Notes: a model not told the origin generated them from the sequence alone. Positions 1 through 9,021 are shown, numbered from the stretch's first letter. The stretch is DNA of 64,000 bases from Mesobacillus jeotgali (GCF_031759225.1 NZ_CP134494.1:1486501-1550500); one strand, 5' to 3'. Numbers and translations: made by a program.

Positions 1-275
1 GGATGATCTTCATCACCTTTTGCCAACTGAACAACGAGGCCAGTTATGGAACCAGCAATTCTGCCTTCAATTTCTACACAAAGTGCACCTTCCGGAAATA
101 AAGTGATATGGTTGGTCAGCTGTTCGCCATTCCACAAAAGTTCTTCTGGAAAAGGAGGAGGAAAGGCTTCCTTTTGTACTCTGATCAATTGGTCAAAATC
201 ATCTTTTGTATAATTACGGATGGTTGCTTTTATTGGTTTGTTGCTGTCAAATACATAAAGCTCTTTATAAAACAT
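1..275 (-). CDS. GNAT family N-acetyltransferase, 3' part cut off by window edge
   Basis: The first 91 codons are visible and the reading frame runs off the left edge. The translation starts MFYKELYVFDSNKPIKATIR and continues with a GNAT-like beginning: a (K/R)xYxxxDFDxL helix-forming stretch and then a beta hairpin, CVEIEGRIAGSITGLV, typical of the strands before the acetyl-CoA site. The acetyl-CoA loop itself lies outside the window. The ATG is supported by a GAGGTG ribosome binding site 5 nt upstream. In B. subtilis a GNAT gene (ykwB) lies next to ykwC, so this is probably its counterpart; the substrate is unknown. Confidence 0.7.
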   Translation of the reverse strand, partial: MFYKELYVFDSNKPIKATIRNYTKDDFDQLIRVQKEAFPPPFPEELLWNGEQLTNHITLFPEGALCVEIEGRIAGSITGLVVQLAKGDEDH

Positions 276-468
276 ATCTGCACCTCTATCAATAGTATAG
301 ACATAGTATAGGTAGATATTTGTCTCAAGGTCAAATTGAACAATCCGCAGTTTTTACATTTTATTAATGTTTACCTGTTAAGCTAAACAAAAACCGATGT
401 TTTTAGGTTTGGATTTGCCGCTGTCAGGGTACACTAATATTGCGCATAAAATGGTAGATCGCTCTGGA

Positions 469-495
469 GGCCGAGAAGTAAATTCTCGGCCTTTT
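469..495 (+). terminator. Orphan intrinsic terminator upstream of ykwC
   Basis: A perfect 9-bp stem (GGCCGAGAA / TTCTCGGCC) with a 5-nt loop is followed by TTTT on the plus strand. No plus-strand gene precedes it within the window, so it either ends a short untranslated RNA or attenuates a ykwC leader. Confidence 0.75.
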
Positions 496-548
496 GCTGT
501 TTCTAATGTTAAAATATATCTAAAATACATAAGGGAAGAGGGAGTCAT

Positions 549-1430
549 ATGCTGTCTAAGGAAGATACGGTCATTGGTTTCATTGGTACTGGAGTTATGG
601 GGAAGAGTATGGCAAGGCATTTGCTTGAGGCGGGCTATCAGCTCACTGTCTATACTAGAACGAAGGAAAAGGCAGATGATTTGCTGGAAAAAGGAGCTGT
701 TTGGTCAGATTCACCACGTGACATGGCTCAGAAGGCAGATGTCATTTTTACAATTGTCGGATATCCTTCAGACGTGGAGGAAATTTATCTGGGTGAGGAC
801 GGACTTATTGCCAATGCGAAGCAGGGCAGTTATTTGATTGATATGACGACTTCGACTCCGTCCCTGGCACAAAGAATTTACAATCAAGCAAAAGATAAAG
901 GCATTCACGCAATTGATGCCCCTGTTTCGGGAGGGGATATTGGTGCCCGTGAAGCAAAGCTCGCAATCATGGCAGGCGGTGATGATGAAGCTTTTCTTCA
1001 GGTAGAACCTCTCCTCAATATCCTTGGAACCAATATTGTTCATCAGGGTGGGGCTGGTGCCGGGCAGCACACGAAGATGTGCAACCAAATCTCGATTGCC
1101 TCCAATATGATCGGTGTATGCGAAGCGGTTATTTATGCTGAAAAAGCAGGTCTGGATCCGGAAACCGTTTTAAAAAGCATTTCGACGGGAGCTGCAGGCA
1201 GCTGGTCGCTCTCTAATCTGGCACCGAGGATGATCGACGGTAATTTTGAACCAGGCTTTTACATCAAGCACTTTATCAAGGATATGAAAATCGCCTTGGA
1301 TGAAGCAACGCGGATGGATATAGAAGTGCCTGGCCTGTCGCTTGCCTTATCATTATATGAACAGCTTGCGGAAAAAGGCGAAGAAAACAGCGGCACACAG
1401 GCGCTGTATAAGTACTGGAAACAATCATAA
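549..1430 (+). CDS. ykwC: NAD(P)-dependent beta-hydroxyacid dehydrogenase (3-hydroxyisobutyrate dehydrogenase family)
   Basis: The 293-residue protein has an N-terminal Rossmann fold with the GFIGTGVMG dinucleotide motif and following MARHL signature of the 3-hydroxyisobutyrate dehydrogenase family. The substrate motif DAPVSGGDIGA is near residues 124-134, and GAGQHTKMCNQ carries the conserved catalytic lysine. The C-terminal half is the usual all-helical dimerisation domain. Length matches B. subtilis YkwC (about 288 residues). A GGGAGT-type SD precedes the ATG. The family oxidises small beta-hydroxyacids in the cytoplasm; the true substrate of YkwC is not known. It appears to be monocistronic, behind a hairpin terminator. 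Confidence 0.93.
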   Translation: MLSKEDTVIGFIGTGVMGKSMARHLLEAGYQLTVYTRTKEKADDLLEKGAVWSDSPRDMAQKADVIFTIVGYPSDVEEIYLGEDGLIANAKQGSYLIDMTTSTPSLAQRIYNQAKDKGIHAIDAPVSGGDIGAREAKLAIMAGGDDEAFLQVEPLLNILGTNIVHQGGAGAGQHTKMCNQISIASNMIGVCEAVIYAEKAGLDPETVLKSISTGAAGSWSLSNLAPRMIDGNFEPGFYIKHFIKDMKIALDEATRMDIEVPGLSLALSLYEQLAEKGEENSGTQALYKYWKQS

Positions 1431-1447
1431 TATTTGCTAGTCATAGA

Positions 1448-1485
1448 CCCCTCCTTGGGTAAAGATAATAAACCTAAAGGAGGGG
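1448..1485 (+). promoter_or_regulatory. Hairpin sequestering the Shine-Dalgarno of the next gene
   Basis: CCCCTCCTT (1448-1456) is the exact complement of AAGGAGGGG (1477-1485). An inner GGT/ACC pairing extends the stem and leaves an A-rich loop. The 3' arm is the whole ribosome binding site of the small gene starting at 1492. No U tract follows, so this is not an ordinary terminator for ykwC. It is probably a translational control element; that role is inference. Confidence 0.65.
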
Positions 1486-1491
1486 ATATCT

Positions 1492-1668
1492 ATGGCTAAA
1501 AGGACGAAAAAGAACGACCCGCAGCAAAAGAACAAAAAAGGGTTTGATTCTGCTGTAATTGATTCTGAGTTCTCACATGAGATTGGCAGTGCAGCGACAA
1601 ATAAGATTCACAAGGATAAAGCGAAAAAAGAGAAAGCACCAAAGAATAACGGGAAATACAAGGGTTAA
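1492..1668 (+). CDS. Small lysine-rich hydrophilic protein
   Basis: The 58-residue protein (MAKRTKKNDPQQKNKKGF...) is very rich in Lys, Asn and Gln, with an acidic central segment DSEFSHEIG and a basic tail ending in GKYKG. There is no membrane segment or cysteine. The composition and size resemble small spore or nucleic-acid-associated proteins of Bacillaceae, but I do not recognise the family. A very strong AAAGGAGGGG site lies 6 nt before the ATG and is locked in an upstream hairpin. It follows ykwC by 61 nt and is read on the same strand. Confidence 0.75.
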   Translation: MAKRTKKNDPQQKNKKGFDSAVIDSEFSHEIGSAATNKIHKDKAKKEKAPKNNGKYKG

Positions 1669-1690
1669 TAACACTCTCCAACGTGATTCC

Positions 1691-1722
1691 AAAACAAAAA
1701 GCCGTTCCAGTGCAGGAACGGC
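1691..1722 (-). terminator. Terminator of patA
   Basis: The 8-bp stem GCCGTTCC / GGAACGGC is followed by CTTTTTGTTTT on the minus strand, 8 nt past the patA stop. The plus-strand tract (CTTCCTCTT) is weak. Confidence 0.85.
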
Positions 1723-1729
1723 CTTCCTC

Positions 1730-2872
1730 TTAATTTAAATACCTTTCCAACCGGTCAAGTCCTTCTTTTAGCGTGTCCATTGAGTAAGCATATGAAAGGC
1801 GGAAATAACCTTCTCCAAATTCAGAGAATGCACTCCCTGGAACGACTGCCAATTTAGCTTCATTGACCAAATCCATGCAAAAATCGAATGATGAAATATT
1901 GTTGGCTGGGATTTTGATGAAGAAATAAAACGCGCCATCAGGCTTGATTACATCAAGTCCCATTGACTGCAGTCTGCTGAATACATAATCTCTTCTTGAA
2001 GCATATTCCTTTTTTAACGGCAATGCGTCATCGATTCCTGCTGTCAAAGCCTCTAAAGCAGCCATTTGCGAAATCGAAGTTGCACAGGTCACATTGTACT
2101 GATGCACTTTCAGGATATGCTGCGCAAGATATTCAGGCGCAAATAACATGCCAATCCGCCATCCGGTCATGGAGTGGGATTTAGATAGACCGTTGATGAC
2201 AATTGTTTTTTCCTTGATTAACTGAGCAATGGAAATATGCTGCTGTTCATAAACAAGCTCACTATATATTTCATCTGCAAGTACAAAGATGTCCTTGTCC
2301 TCAAGCAGCTGAGCTATTTCCTTCAGTTCTTCTTCGTTCAAACTGACTCCTGTAGGGTTCGATGGATAGGGAAGGACAATACATCTTGTTTTATCAGTAA
2401 TCAAACCTTCGATCAGCTGTGCAGTCATCTTGAATTGTGTATTTCTGATATCTGCATAGACGGGTTTGGCTCCGCATAGCTTGATGATTGGTTCATAGCC
2501 CGGGTAAACAGGACCTGGGATGATGACTTCACATCCTTCATCAAGAATGGTCCTGAAAGTGATATCGATAGCCTCGCTCGCGCCTACTGTGATAATCGCT
2601 TCGTGTTCGGCTGAATAATTTACGTTATATTTTTTTCGATAAAAATCAGCTGCTGCTTTTCTTAGCTGGATTAGTCCAGCATTATGGGTGTATGTAGTGA
2701 TGTTTTCATCTATTGCGTTCTTGCCCGCTTCTTTGACATGATCGGGTGTCGGAAAGTCAGGCTGGCCTATAGTCAGGGACACCATGCCTTCAACATCTGC
2801 CACCATATTGAAGAATTTCCTGATTCCCGAAATTTCAATACTCTTTACTCTATCGTTAATTAAATGTTCCAC
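1730..2872 (-). CDS. patA: N-acetyl-L,L-diaminopimelate aminotransferase (PLP class I)
   Basis: This fold-type I aminotransferase converts N-acetyl-2-amino-6-oxopimelate to N-acetyl-LL-diaminopimelate in the acetylase branch of lysine synthesis. Seen: SLTIGQPDFPTP near the start, YTHNAG, PYPSNPTGV, ADEIYSEL and the PLP-lysine motif GLSKSHSMTGWR. It follows B. subtilis PatA closely. I place the start at a GTG (VEHLIND), because GGAGG lies 10 nt upstream and this matches the B. subtilis N-terminus MEHLLN; an ATG three codons earlier abuts the SD and is too close. Partner enzymes dapH and dapL lie about 15 kb away in this window. Confidence 0.9.
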   Translation of the reverse strand: MEHLINDRVKSIEISGIRKFFNMVADVEGMVSLTIGQPDFPTPDHVKEAGKNAIDENITTYTHNAGLIQLRKAAADFYRKKYNVNYSAEHEAIITVGASEAIDITFRTILDEGCEVIIPGPVYPGYEPIIKLCGAKPVYADIRNTQFKMTAQLIEGLITDKTRCIVLPYPSNPTGVSLNEEELKEIAQLLEDKDIFVLADEIYSELVYEQQHISIAQLIKEKTIVINGLSKSHSMTGWRIGMLFAPEYLAQHILKVHQYNVTCATSISQMAALEALTAGIDDALPLKKEYASRRDYVFSRLQSMGLDVIKPDGAFYFFIKIPANNISSFDFCMDLVNEAKLAVVPGSAFSEFGEGYFRLSYAYSMDTLKEGLDRLERYLN

Positions 2873-3011
2873 TTCTTTCATCCCTCCGATTGAATATCAC
2901 TATTTTACCATGACGAACTTCAAAGGTGTAAAAATCGTCGCCATAAACAAAAAGGTAAATTCATTTAAGAGTAGAATATTATTAATGTAGTAACCAAAAG
3001 GAGTGGTTTGA

Positions 3012-3482
3012 TTGAAATTGGAAGAAATAAAAGCACATTATAAAGAATTTGATGGATGGATTCATTCATTGAAAGCACTAACGGACGCTGAGTGGAATAT
3101 GCCTCTGGGAGAGGGGAAGTGGTCTGTTGCAGCGGTTGTATCACATTTGCTTCTCTGGGACCAATACTCATTAAAAGAAAGATTCCCTTATTTCAAAGAG
3201 GGAGCCGAGCTGCCTTCGTTTCCTGATTTTCAAAGTGTCAACGAACGTGCAAGAGAGTACGCCGAAAATACTGGTTCAAAGGAAGAAATCCTTGATGGAC
3301 TTCTTGCCGTCCGCGCAGAATTTCATAGGATGCTTGATGGGATGGACAATGAAAAGTTGGCTGTGTCATTCAAAATATCTGATCACCACTTGACGGTCGG
3401 TACATATATCAAGGATTTTATCGAGCACGACATTCATCATCAACAGCAGGTCAACCAGGCATTAGGCAAGACACTGGTGTAA
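3012..3482 (+). CDS. DinB-like (DinB_2) four-helix protein
   Basis: The 156-residue protein fits the DinB/YfiT metal-dependent four-helix family. GKWSVAAVVSHLLLWD supplies the first histidine, and HDIHHQQQV near the C-terminus supplies the HxxxH-like pair. The family includes thiol transferases and many DNA-damage-inducible proteins of unknown activity, so no reaction is assigned. Translation starts at TTG, with AAAGGAG 8 nt upstream. It stands alone between the divergent patA and the cheV promoter. Confidence 0.82.
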   Translation: MKLEEIKAHYKEFDGWIHSLKALTDAEWNMPLGEGKWSVAAVVSHLLLWDQYSLKERFPYFKEGAELPSFPDFQSVNERAREYAENTGSKEEILDGLLAVRAEFHRMLDGMDNEKLAVSFKISDHHLTVGTYIKDFIEHDIHHQQQVNQALGKTLV

Positions 3483-3491
3483 TATACAGAG

Positions 3492-3520
3492 CAAACCGAA
3501 GTTTCGGTTTGTTTTTTTTT
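3492..3520 (+). terminator. Terminator of the DinB-like gene
   Basis: The stem CAAACCGA / TCGGTTTG has a tight AGTT loop and runs into a tract of T residues directly after the gene. Confidence 0.88.
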
Positions 3521-3547
3521 GTTTGATAATAAGGGCACTCTTTAAAC

Positions 3548-3575
3548 TAAACAGTCCAAAGCATACTGCCGATAA
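3548..3575 (+). promoter_or_regulatory. Sigma-D (flagellar sigma) promoter of cheV
   Basis: TAAA (3548-3551), a 16-nt spacer and GCCGATAA (3568-3575) match the sigma-D consensus TAAA-N14..16-GCCGATAT with one mismatch. The expected transcription start is about 35 nt before the cheV ATG. cheV is a known sigma-D regulon member in B. subtilis. Confidence 0.88.
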
Positions 3576-3617
3576 GAGGTATATAGGACTAATTTTATAA
3601 AGAGAAGGTAGAAAAAG

Positions 3618-4520
3618 ATGAATGATAGCAGTATTTTATTAGAATCAGGCACGAATGAACTTGAAATTGTCGAGTTTGGCATAGGCCAGAATAAATTTGC
3701 GATAAATGTCATGAAAGTCAAAGAAATTCTCAACCCTGTACCGGTAGTGGGGATCCCGAACGCCCATCATTATGTGGAAGGAATTATGGAACTGAGGGGT
3801 GAAGTGCTGCCAGTCATCAATGTCGCAGCGGCGTTAGGACTTCAGGAATCGACGAATCCGCAGCTGGATAAGTTGATCGTTGCGGAATTCAATCAGCAAA
3901 AGGCGGTATTCCATGTCCATACCGTTTCACAAATCCACCGCATTTCCTGGACCCAAATTGAAAAGCCGTCAGATATGTATCAGGGGCAAGAGAGCCAAAT
4001 TATCGGAGTAATCAAGCTGGGAGGAGATATGGTCCTTTTCCTGGACTTTGAAAAAATCCTTCTGGAAATCAATCCTGAGTCTGGAATAAAAGTGAGCGAT
4101 GTCAAAAAACTTGGTCCGAGAGAACGCTCCACGAAAAGAATCGTGATTGCGGAAGATTCGGCGATGTTAAGGAAAATGCTGCACGACACTTTAACTGAAG
4201 CCGGATTCCAGTACCTTGAATTCTTTGAAAATGGCCAGGATGCAATTACATACCTAGAACATCTTGCGGAAAATGAAAATGTCTTTTCAGAGGCCGTACA
4301 GCTTGTCATCACAGATATAGAGATGCCGCAGATGGATGGACATCATCTGACAAAGAGGATCAAGGAGCATCCTGTCCTTGAAAAACTGCCCGTCATTATT
4401 TTTTCATCCCTTATCACAAATGAATTGCGCCACAAGGGCAGCATTGTGGGAGCGGATGCCCAGATTAGCAAGCCGGAGATCAGTAAACTCGTCCTAAAAA
4501 TGGATGAGCTGATTTTATAG
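3618..4520 (+). CDS. cheV: Chemotaxis coupling protein CheV (CheW domain plus response-regulator domain)
   Basis: Residues 1 to about 155 form a CheW-like domain with VKEILNPVPVVGIPN and GIMELRGEVLPVINV, which couples chemoreceptors to the CheA kinase. Residues 170-300 form a receiver domain with IAEDSAMLRK, the phosphoacceptor Asp near residue 233 in TDIEMPQMDG, and the conserved SS and K positions. Phosphorylation by CheA~P mediates adaptation. The 300-residue length is normal. The sigma-D promoter upstream ties it to motility genes. It is a single-gene unit ended by a terminator shared with convergent ykyB. Confidence 0.96.
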   Translation: MNDSSILLESGTNELEIVEFGIGQNKFAINVMKVKEILNPVPVVGIPNAHHYVEGIMELRGEVLPVINVAAALGLQESTNPQLDKLIVAEFNQQKAVFHVHTVSQIHRISWTQIEKPSDMYQGQESQIIGVIKLGGDMVLFLDFEKILLEINPESGIKVSDVKKLGPRERSTKRIVIAEDSAMLRKMLHDTLTEAGFQYLEFFENGQDAITYLEHLAENENVFSEAVQLVITDIEMPQMDGHHLTKRIKEHPVLEKLPVIIFSSLITNELRHKGSIVGADAQISKPEISKLVLKMDELIL

Positions 4521-4533
4521 ACTGAGTAAATAA

Positions 4534-4564
4534 AAAAAGAAAGCTGATTTCCAGCTTTCTTTTA
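4534..4564. terminator. Bidirectional terminator between cheV and ykyB
   Basis: The stem AAAGAAAGCTG / CAGCTTTCTTT has a 5-nt loop, with A and T tracts on both sides. It serves cheV on the plus strand. The ykyB stop codon lies within it on the minus strand. Confidence 0.85.
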
Positions 4565-5032
4565 AGGGTAACGTTCTCCAAGTTTCTTGAATACCGGCTT
4601 GGCATATTTCCTCGTCTTGCCGTCTGCAGCGGTTTCGCTGGATTCCTTCAATCCTGTGTAGGTTGACAATAACCTTTTTGCACTGGTCAATGAAATGGAA
4701 GCTCGTGGATTCCTTACTGACTGATCAAGCTTTCCCAGATGCGGAAGCTGCTCGAAATCCTGTTTTGTCGGCGGGATATGGAAGGTGTATTCACCGCAAA
4801 CAACTAAGACGTCGGATTGCTGCTGGCTGTTTCTCGGGTTGTTGGAAAAGTGAAGTCCGGTTTTTTTAGCTTTGCCTTCTTGCAGCATTTTTTTAATCGC
4901 ATCATGTTTTAACTGATATAAAAATTTTGGATTTGGAGCAGTCTTGGCATGACGATTCACAGTGAAGATTGCTTGTGAGAGGTTCTCAATCGTTGGACGG
5001 AGTTGGGGGATCTTGTTCCTTTCATTATACAA
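4562..5032 (-). CDS. ykyB: YkyB family protein
   Basis: The 156-residue protein is recognised as YkyB by position, length and sequence (LRPTIENLSQAIFTVNRHAK near the N-terminus, then KTGLHFSNNPRNSQQQSDVLVVCG). It is a basic cytoplasmic protein with no signal peptide or known catalytic motif. Function is unknown; the family is confined to Bacillales. The start is TTG, with GGAG 9 nt upstream. It is convergent with cheV, as in B. subtilis. Confidence 0.88.
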   Translation of the reverse strand: MYNERNKIPQLRPTIENLSQAIFTVNRHAKTAPNPKFLYQLKHDAIKKMLQEGKAKKTGLHFSNNPRNSQQQSDVLVVCGEYTFHIPPTKQDFEQLPHLGKLDQSVRNPRASISLTSAKRLLSTYTGLKESSETAADGKTRKYAKPVFKKLGERYP

Positions 5033-5139
5033 TGGATTAGGCTCCTTTCATTTTTAAAGCAATGTTTTTACAAGGCATTTAATACCCTAATACCATTATA
5101 CCCTTTATCTGGCTGATTGAGAAATAGTAGCCTTGAGAA

Positions 5140-5637
5140 CTATCGTGTGATCGTCACTCTTGTTCCATTCGGTACTTGCCTTGCCAACTCTAGTACATCT
5201 TTATTATGCATCCGAATACACCCCTTCGAAACGGCCTTGCCAATTGAGCCAGGATTGTTTGTACCATGTATGCCATAACCGAGTTTTGATAATGACAGCC
5301 ACATGGCGCCGTATGGTCCGCCAGGATTAGGTTCTCTATTCACAATCACAAATTCACCAACAGGAGTTTGCGTCAGCATTTTCCCTATACCAACAGGATA
5401 AGTTTTAACCTGTCTGCCGGAACGATATAGTGTAAGCCTCTTACCGCCCAATGATACCGAGATCGAGAAAGGGATGGAAGCAGGATCAGGGAGACCCGGA
5501 ATCAAAATTCGCTGGCCAGGATAGATAAGTGAGGGATTTGCAATACTGGGGTTTGCTCCAAGGATTTGCTGAAATGGCCTGCGGTAATTTGCGGCAATTA
5601 CTGCCAGCGTTTCGCCTCTTTTAACAATATGATACAT
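5140..5637 (-). CDS. ykuD: L,D-transpeptidase with LysM domain
   Basis: Residues 1-48 form a LysM peptidoglycan-binding module ([20 protein letters not shown] ... [10 protein letters not shown]). Residues 60-165 are the YkuD catalytic domain with HGT and the nucleophile motif SKGCIRMHN. The family makes 3-3 peptide cross-links in the cell wall; B. subtilis YkuD is a forespore/late-stage enzyme of nearly the same length. As in B. subtilis there is no classical signal peptide. GGAGG is just upstream of the ATG. Confidence 0.96.
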   Translation of the reverse strand: MYHIVKRGETLAVIAANYRRPFQQILGANPSIANPSLIYPGQRILIPGLPDPASIPFSISVSLGGKRLTLYRSGRQVKTYPVGIGKMLTQTPVGEFVIVNREPNPGGPYGAMWLSLSKLGYGIHGTNNPGSIGKAVSKGCIRMHNKDVLELARQVPNGTRVTITR

Positions 5638-5839
5638 AGAATCTCCTCCTCAATGCAGTCTATGCTGAATGACAGGAGAGGGCTCCCTGCGGTTGGAAAA
5701 TGTCGTTTTTTAGCGAAACAGTGTAAATTTTTAAAAAATAGTATCGTTTTTCCATATTTTAAAAGGTAAAATAGGAATATAAAACTAGTTCCAAGTCATG
5801 AACCAGGTACTATTGTACTTCTGGAATGAGGATGGTTAG

Positions 5840-7954
5840 ATGAATCAGATCAAGCAATCAAGAATAACGAAACGAAGGAGCAAACCTCCTGAAAAAATAG
5901 AAAAGATGATTACAGATATCATCTTTAAACATGTAAAGGATCTTGTTTTTATTATGAAGGTCGAACCTGGCAACCAATTCCGATATCTATTTGCCAATGA
6001 GAACGGTCTGCTCCACGCCAGGATGGCTCCGCATGATATTGGCAGGACGATGGATGAGGTGCTGCCTCAGACTCATCTGCACCCTTTGAAAAAACAATAT
6101 ATGAAGACGGTTAAAGAGGGAGTGGAGGTTGTTTTCCATGATGAGGTAGGTTTGGAGAACGAAAGGCAGGTTTTTGCTGAGACCCTTTTAACCCCGATTA
6201 AGGCAGCAGACGGGGAAGTTCAATATGTTGTTGCAATCACAAGGGATATGACAGAGAATTTCAGGGAAAAGAATAGATTGATTGATAGCGAGCAGCGGTA
6301 TCGCTCACTTATTGACCATAATCTGGATGCTGTCTTTTCTGTTGATTTAAACGGGAAAATCCTTGATGTCAACCCGGCAGCGCATTTATTGACAGGTTAT
6401 ACTGTCAAACAGCTTAAGACTAAAAAAATCAGCAGCTTGATATGTGAAAGTGATCTGCCGACTTTTAAGGATGTCTTATCAGATACAAAATTGGGTAATT
6501 CAAAAGAATCGCTCGATTGCCGGTTCATGCACCGAAAAGGTAAATTCTTGACGATCCATCTTAAGACGATTCCCATTGTGATCCATTCTGAAATAAAGGG
6601 TATGTACATCATCATTCGTGATTTATCCGACCAGGCGAAAAGTACAGAACTCATTAAGTACATGGCATTCCATGACCAGCTGACAGGTTTGCGCAACAGG
6701 CGTGCACTTCTGGATCAACTGGATAGTCTTGTTAAAAATGTGGAAAAGCAAAAAAAGGAGTTTGCCCTTCTGTTTCTGGATATAGATCGTTTCAAGTACT
6801 TGAATGATACGCTGGGGCATCTTGTAGGTGACCAGATTTTGAAGCAAGTAGCTGATCGCTTAATCGATATCCAAAAAGAAAACTGTACGGTTTATAGACA
6901 GGGCGGCGATGAATTTATCATTGTCCTTGAAAAAACAAGCAGGAATGATGCTGGGGAGTTTGCTCAAAAAGTATTATTAAGATTCAATGAATCTTTTTAT
7001 TTCGATTCCCAGGAGTATTATATTACACCAAGTATTGGGATCAGCCTTTTTCCGAATGATGGAAAGGATGCAGAATCACTGATTAAGCATGCTGATGAAG
7101 CCTTATATAGTGTTAAAGAAAAAGGGAAGGCCCACTATCAATTTTATCGTTCTGATATGCAGTCCACCGGGGTTAATATCATTGCACTTGAGGCTCATTT
7201 GCGAAAAGCAATCGAACGTGATGAACTTGAACTCTATTACCAGCCGCAAATCCATTTAGTTTCCAATGAAATATCGAGCTTCGAGGCATTGCTGCGCTGG
7301 AACAACAGAGAGTTGGGTTTTATTTCCCCAGCTGAATTCATTCCTCTTGCAGAGGATACCGGATTGATTATCCCGATTGGGAATTGGGTGATTGACCAGG
7401 CATGCAGGCAAATCAATGAATGGACAGATAAAGCAGGAAAGCCTATCAGGATTGCCATCAATATATCTCCTAAGCAATTCATGCAGCTCGACTTAGTGAG
7501 GGTCATCAAGAGCTGTATCGAGAAGCATAATATTGATCCATCCCTTTTGGAAATAGAAATTACCGAGGGCGCCATGCAGGATACAAAAGAAACGATTCCC
7601 ATCCTGAAAAGGTTGAAGGATCTGGGAATTAAAATCTCGGTAGATGACTTTGGTACGGGCTATTCTTCGCTTAGTTATCTGAAGCAGTTCCCGATTGATG
7701 TCCTGAAAATTGATCAAAGCTTCATAAGAGATATCAAGTACAATGGTAAGGACGCCGCGATCATCACGACAATCATCCACCTGGGCAACAGTCTTGGCAT
7801 GGAAGTGATTGCTGAAGGAGTCGAGGAGCAGAGTCAGGTTGATTTCCTGTTGAATGCAGATTGCGAAAAGGCACAGGGATATTTTTTCGCCAGGCCATTA
7901 AGGGCTCAAGAAGCAGAGGGTAAATTCATTCTGAAATCAAAAACAAGCAGCTGA
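5840..7954 (+). CDS. Cyclic-di-GMP synthase/phosphodiesterase, PAS-PAS-GGDEF-EAL
   Basis: The 704-residue soluble protein begins with a PAS-like region (about 20-145), then a clear PAS (about 155-275: [20 protein letters not shown]), a GGDEF domain with intact GGDEF in [11 protein letters not shown], and an EAL domain. The EAL signatures are all present: [35 protein letters not shown] and AEGVEE. Both activities therefore look possible. The RxxD product-inhibition site five residues before GGDEF is absent (KENC there). Its domain order resembles B. subtilis DgcW (YkoW), but orthology is unproven. It stands alone on its strand. Confidence 0.93.
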   Translation: MNQIKQSRITKRRSKPPEKIEKMITDIIFKHVKDLVFIMKVEPGNQFRYLFANENGLLHARMAPHDIGRTMDEVLPQTHLHPLKKQYMKTVKEGVEVVFHDEVGLENERQVFAETLLTPIKAADGEVQYVVAITRDMTENFREKNRLIDSEQRYRSLIDHNLDAVFSVDLNGKILDVNPAAHLLTGYTVKQLKTKKISSLICESDLPTFKDVLSDTKLGNSKESLDCRFMHRKGKFLTIHLKTIPIVIHSEIKGMYIIIRDLSDQAKSTELIKYMAFHDQLTGLRNRRALLDQLDSLVKNVEKQKKEFALLFLDIDRFKYLNDTLGHLVGDQILKQVADRLIDIQKENCTVYRQGGDEFIIVLEKTSRNDAGEFAQKVLLRFNESFYFDSQEYYITPSIGISLFPNDGKDAESLIKHADEALYSVKEKGKAHYQFYRSDMQSTGVNIIALEAHLRKAIERDELELYYQPQIHLVSNEISSFEALLRWNNRELGFISPAEFIPLAEDTGLIIPIGNWVIDQACRQINEWTDKAGKPIRIAINISPKQFMQLDLVRVIKSCIEKHNIDPSLLEIEITEGAMQDTKETIPILKRLKDLGIKISVDDFGTGYSSLSYLKQFPIDVLKIDQSFIRDIKYNGKDAAIITTIIHLGNSLGMEVIAEGVEEQSQVDFLLNADCEKAQGYFFARPLRAQEAEGKFILKSKTSS

Positions 7955-7969
7955 TCAGCTGCTTGTTTT
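7940..7969. terminator. Perfect palindromic terminator containing both stop codons
   Basis: A 30-nt perfect palindrome (AAAACAAGCAGCTGA and its complement) has its centre exactly between the TGA of the GGDEF-EAL gene and the TGA of convergent ykuE. T tracts lie on both sides, so it can end both transcripts. Confidence 0.9.
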
Positions 7970-8848
7970 TTCGCTTATAAAGGTAAAAACGGCAAGTTCA
8001 GGCTGAGATAAAAACCTGAACGGGAGCCTGGTCGTTCCAAGTCCGCGATTTACATATAGAGTCAGAGAGTTTTGGGGGCCTGCTGTATAAAAGCCTTCCA
8101 CATATTTTTCGGCAAAAGGCGGAGTGACCAGCGGTCCGTAAAATGGGATTTGAATCTGGCCGCCATGGCTATGACCGCTTAACTGCATTTGAATCGGGAA
8201 ATGCGCAGCCTCTTCTGCTTTGTCAGGGGCATGCGATAAAAGGATGGTATACGAGTCATTGGGTATATTGGCCATAGATGCCTTTAAATCAGGTTTGCCG
8301 AGCATGGCATCATCGATTCCGGCAATCCAGATCGAACTGCCATCAAGAAGCTTAATGTTAGCTGAATTGTTAAGTAATAAAGTGAATCCTGATTGCTCCA
8401 TTATTTGTTTATAAAGGTCGGATCCGTATCCTCCGTGGTCATGGTTACCGTACACGGCAAACTTACCCATAGGGGCTTTCAAGCTGCTTAACATGGAAAT
8501 AATCTTGGTTTTTTCAGTGAAGTGTCGCGGATCATCGAGTAAATCCCCTGTAAAAACAATCAAATCAGGGGCCAGCTTATTAATTTTCGTTATCAACTGC
8601 ATCAGCTGTTCCATTGAATACTGAAATCCAATATGTGTATCGCTGAATTGAACTAGCTTAATGCCATCAAAGCCAGACGGCAATGCTGCATTTTTAATAC
8701 TGTGCCGGGTAATATCAAGCATGCGCGGTTCGACTTCACGGGCATAAAAATATCCCCCTGTGCCAAGTCCTGCAGCAGTTAAAACCGTTCCAGCTGCCCT
8801 TTTGATAAAAGTCCTCCGAGTGATTTGTTCAGACATGAAAAATACCAA
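7955..8848 (-). CDS. ykuE: Tat-exported metallophosphoesterase
   Basis: The N-terminus carries the twin-arginine motif TRRTFIKRAAG followed by a hydrophobic stretch (TVLTAAGLGTGGYF), so the protein should be exported folded. The calcineurin-like domain shows FSDTHIG, FTGDLLDD, GNHDHGG and SGHSHGGQ, the metal ligands of the phosphoesterase superfamily. B. subtilis YkuE is a known substrate of the TatAyCy pathway and binds the wall. The start is TTG, with GGAG 5 nt upstream; a later ATG (MSEQ) would be 17 nt from the SD. The substrate is unknown. Confidence 0.93.
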   Translation of the reverse strand: MVFFMSEQITRRTFIKRAAGTVLTAAGLGTGGYFYAREVEPRMLDITRHSIKNAALPSGFDGIKLVQFSDTHIGFQYSMEQLMQLITKINKLAPDLIVFTGDLLDDPRHFTEKTKIISMLSSLKAPMGKFAVYGNHDHGGYGSDLYKQIMEQSGFTLLLNNSANIKLLDGSSIWIAGIDDAMLGKPDLKASMANIPNDSYTILLSHAPDKAEEAAHFPIQMQLSGHSHGGQIQIPFYGPLVTPPFAEKYVEGFYTAGPQNSLTLYVNRGLGTTRLPFRFLSQPELAVFTFISEKTSS

Positions 8849-9021
8849 CCTATCTCCGAATTTTCTCTACTATACTAGCAAACATACATGGAAAATAGAA
8901 GTGCCATTTTAGGGAAGGTCCTTTAATGATGATATTTGGGTGTTTTCAACATATGACATAAGGGAAGAGAAAGGAAATATGACGAGCCTTCTATAGCTAA
9001 GCGGAAATCGAGGTGTTATTG

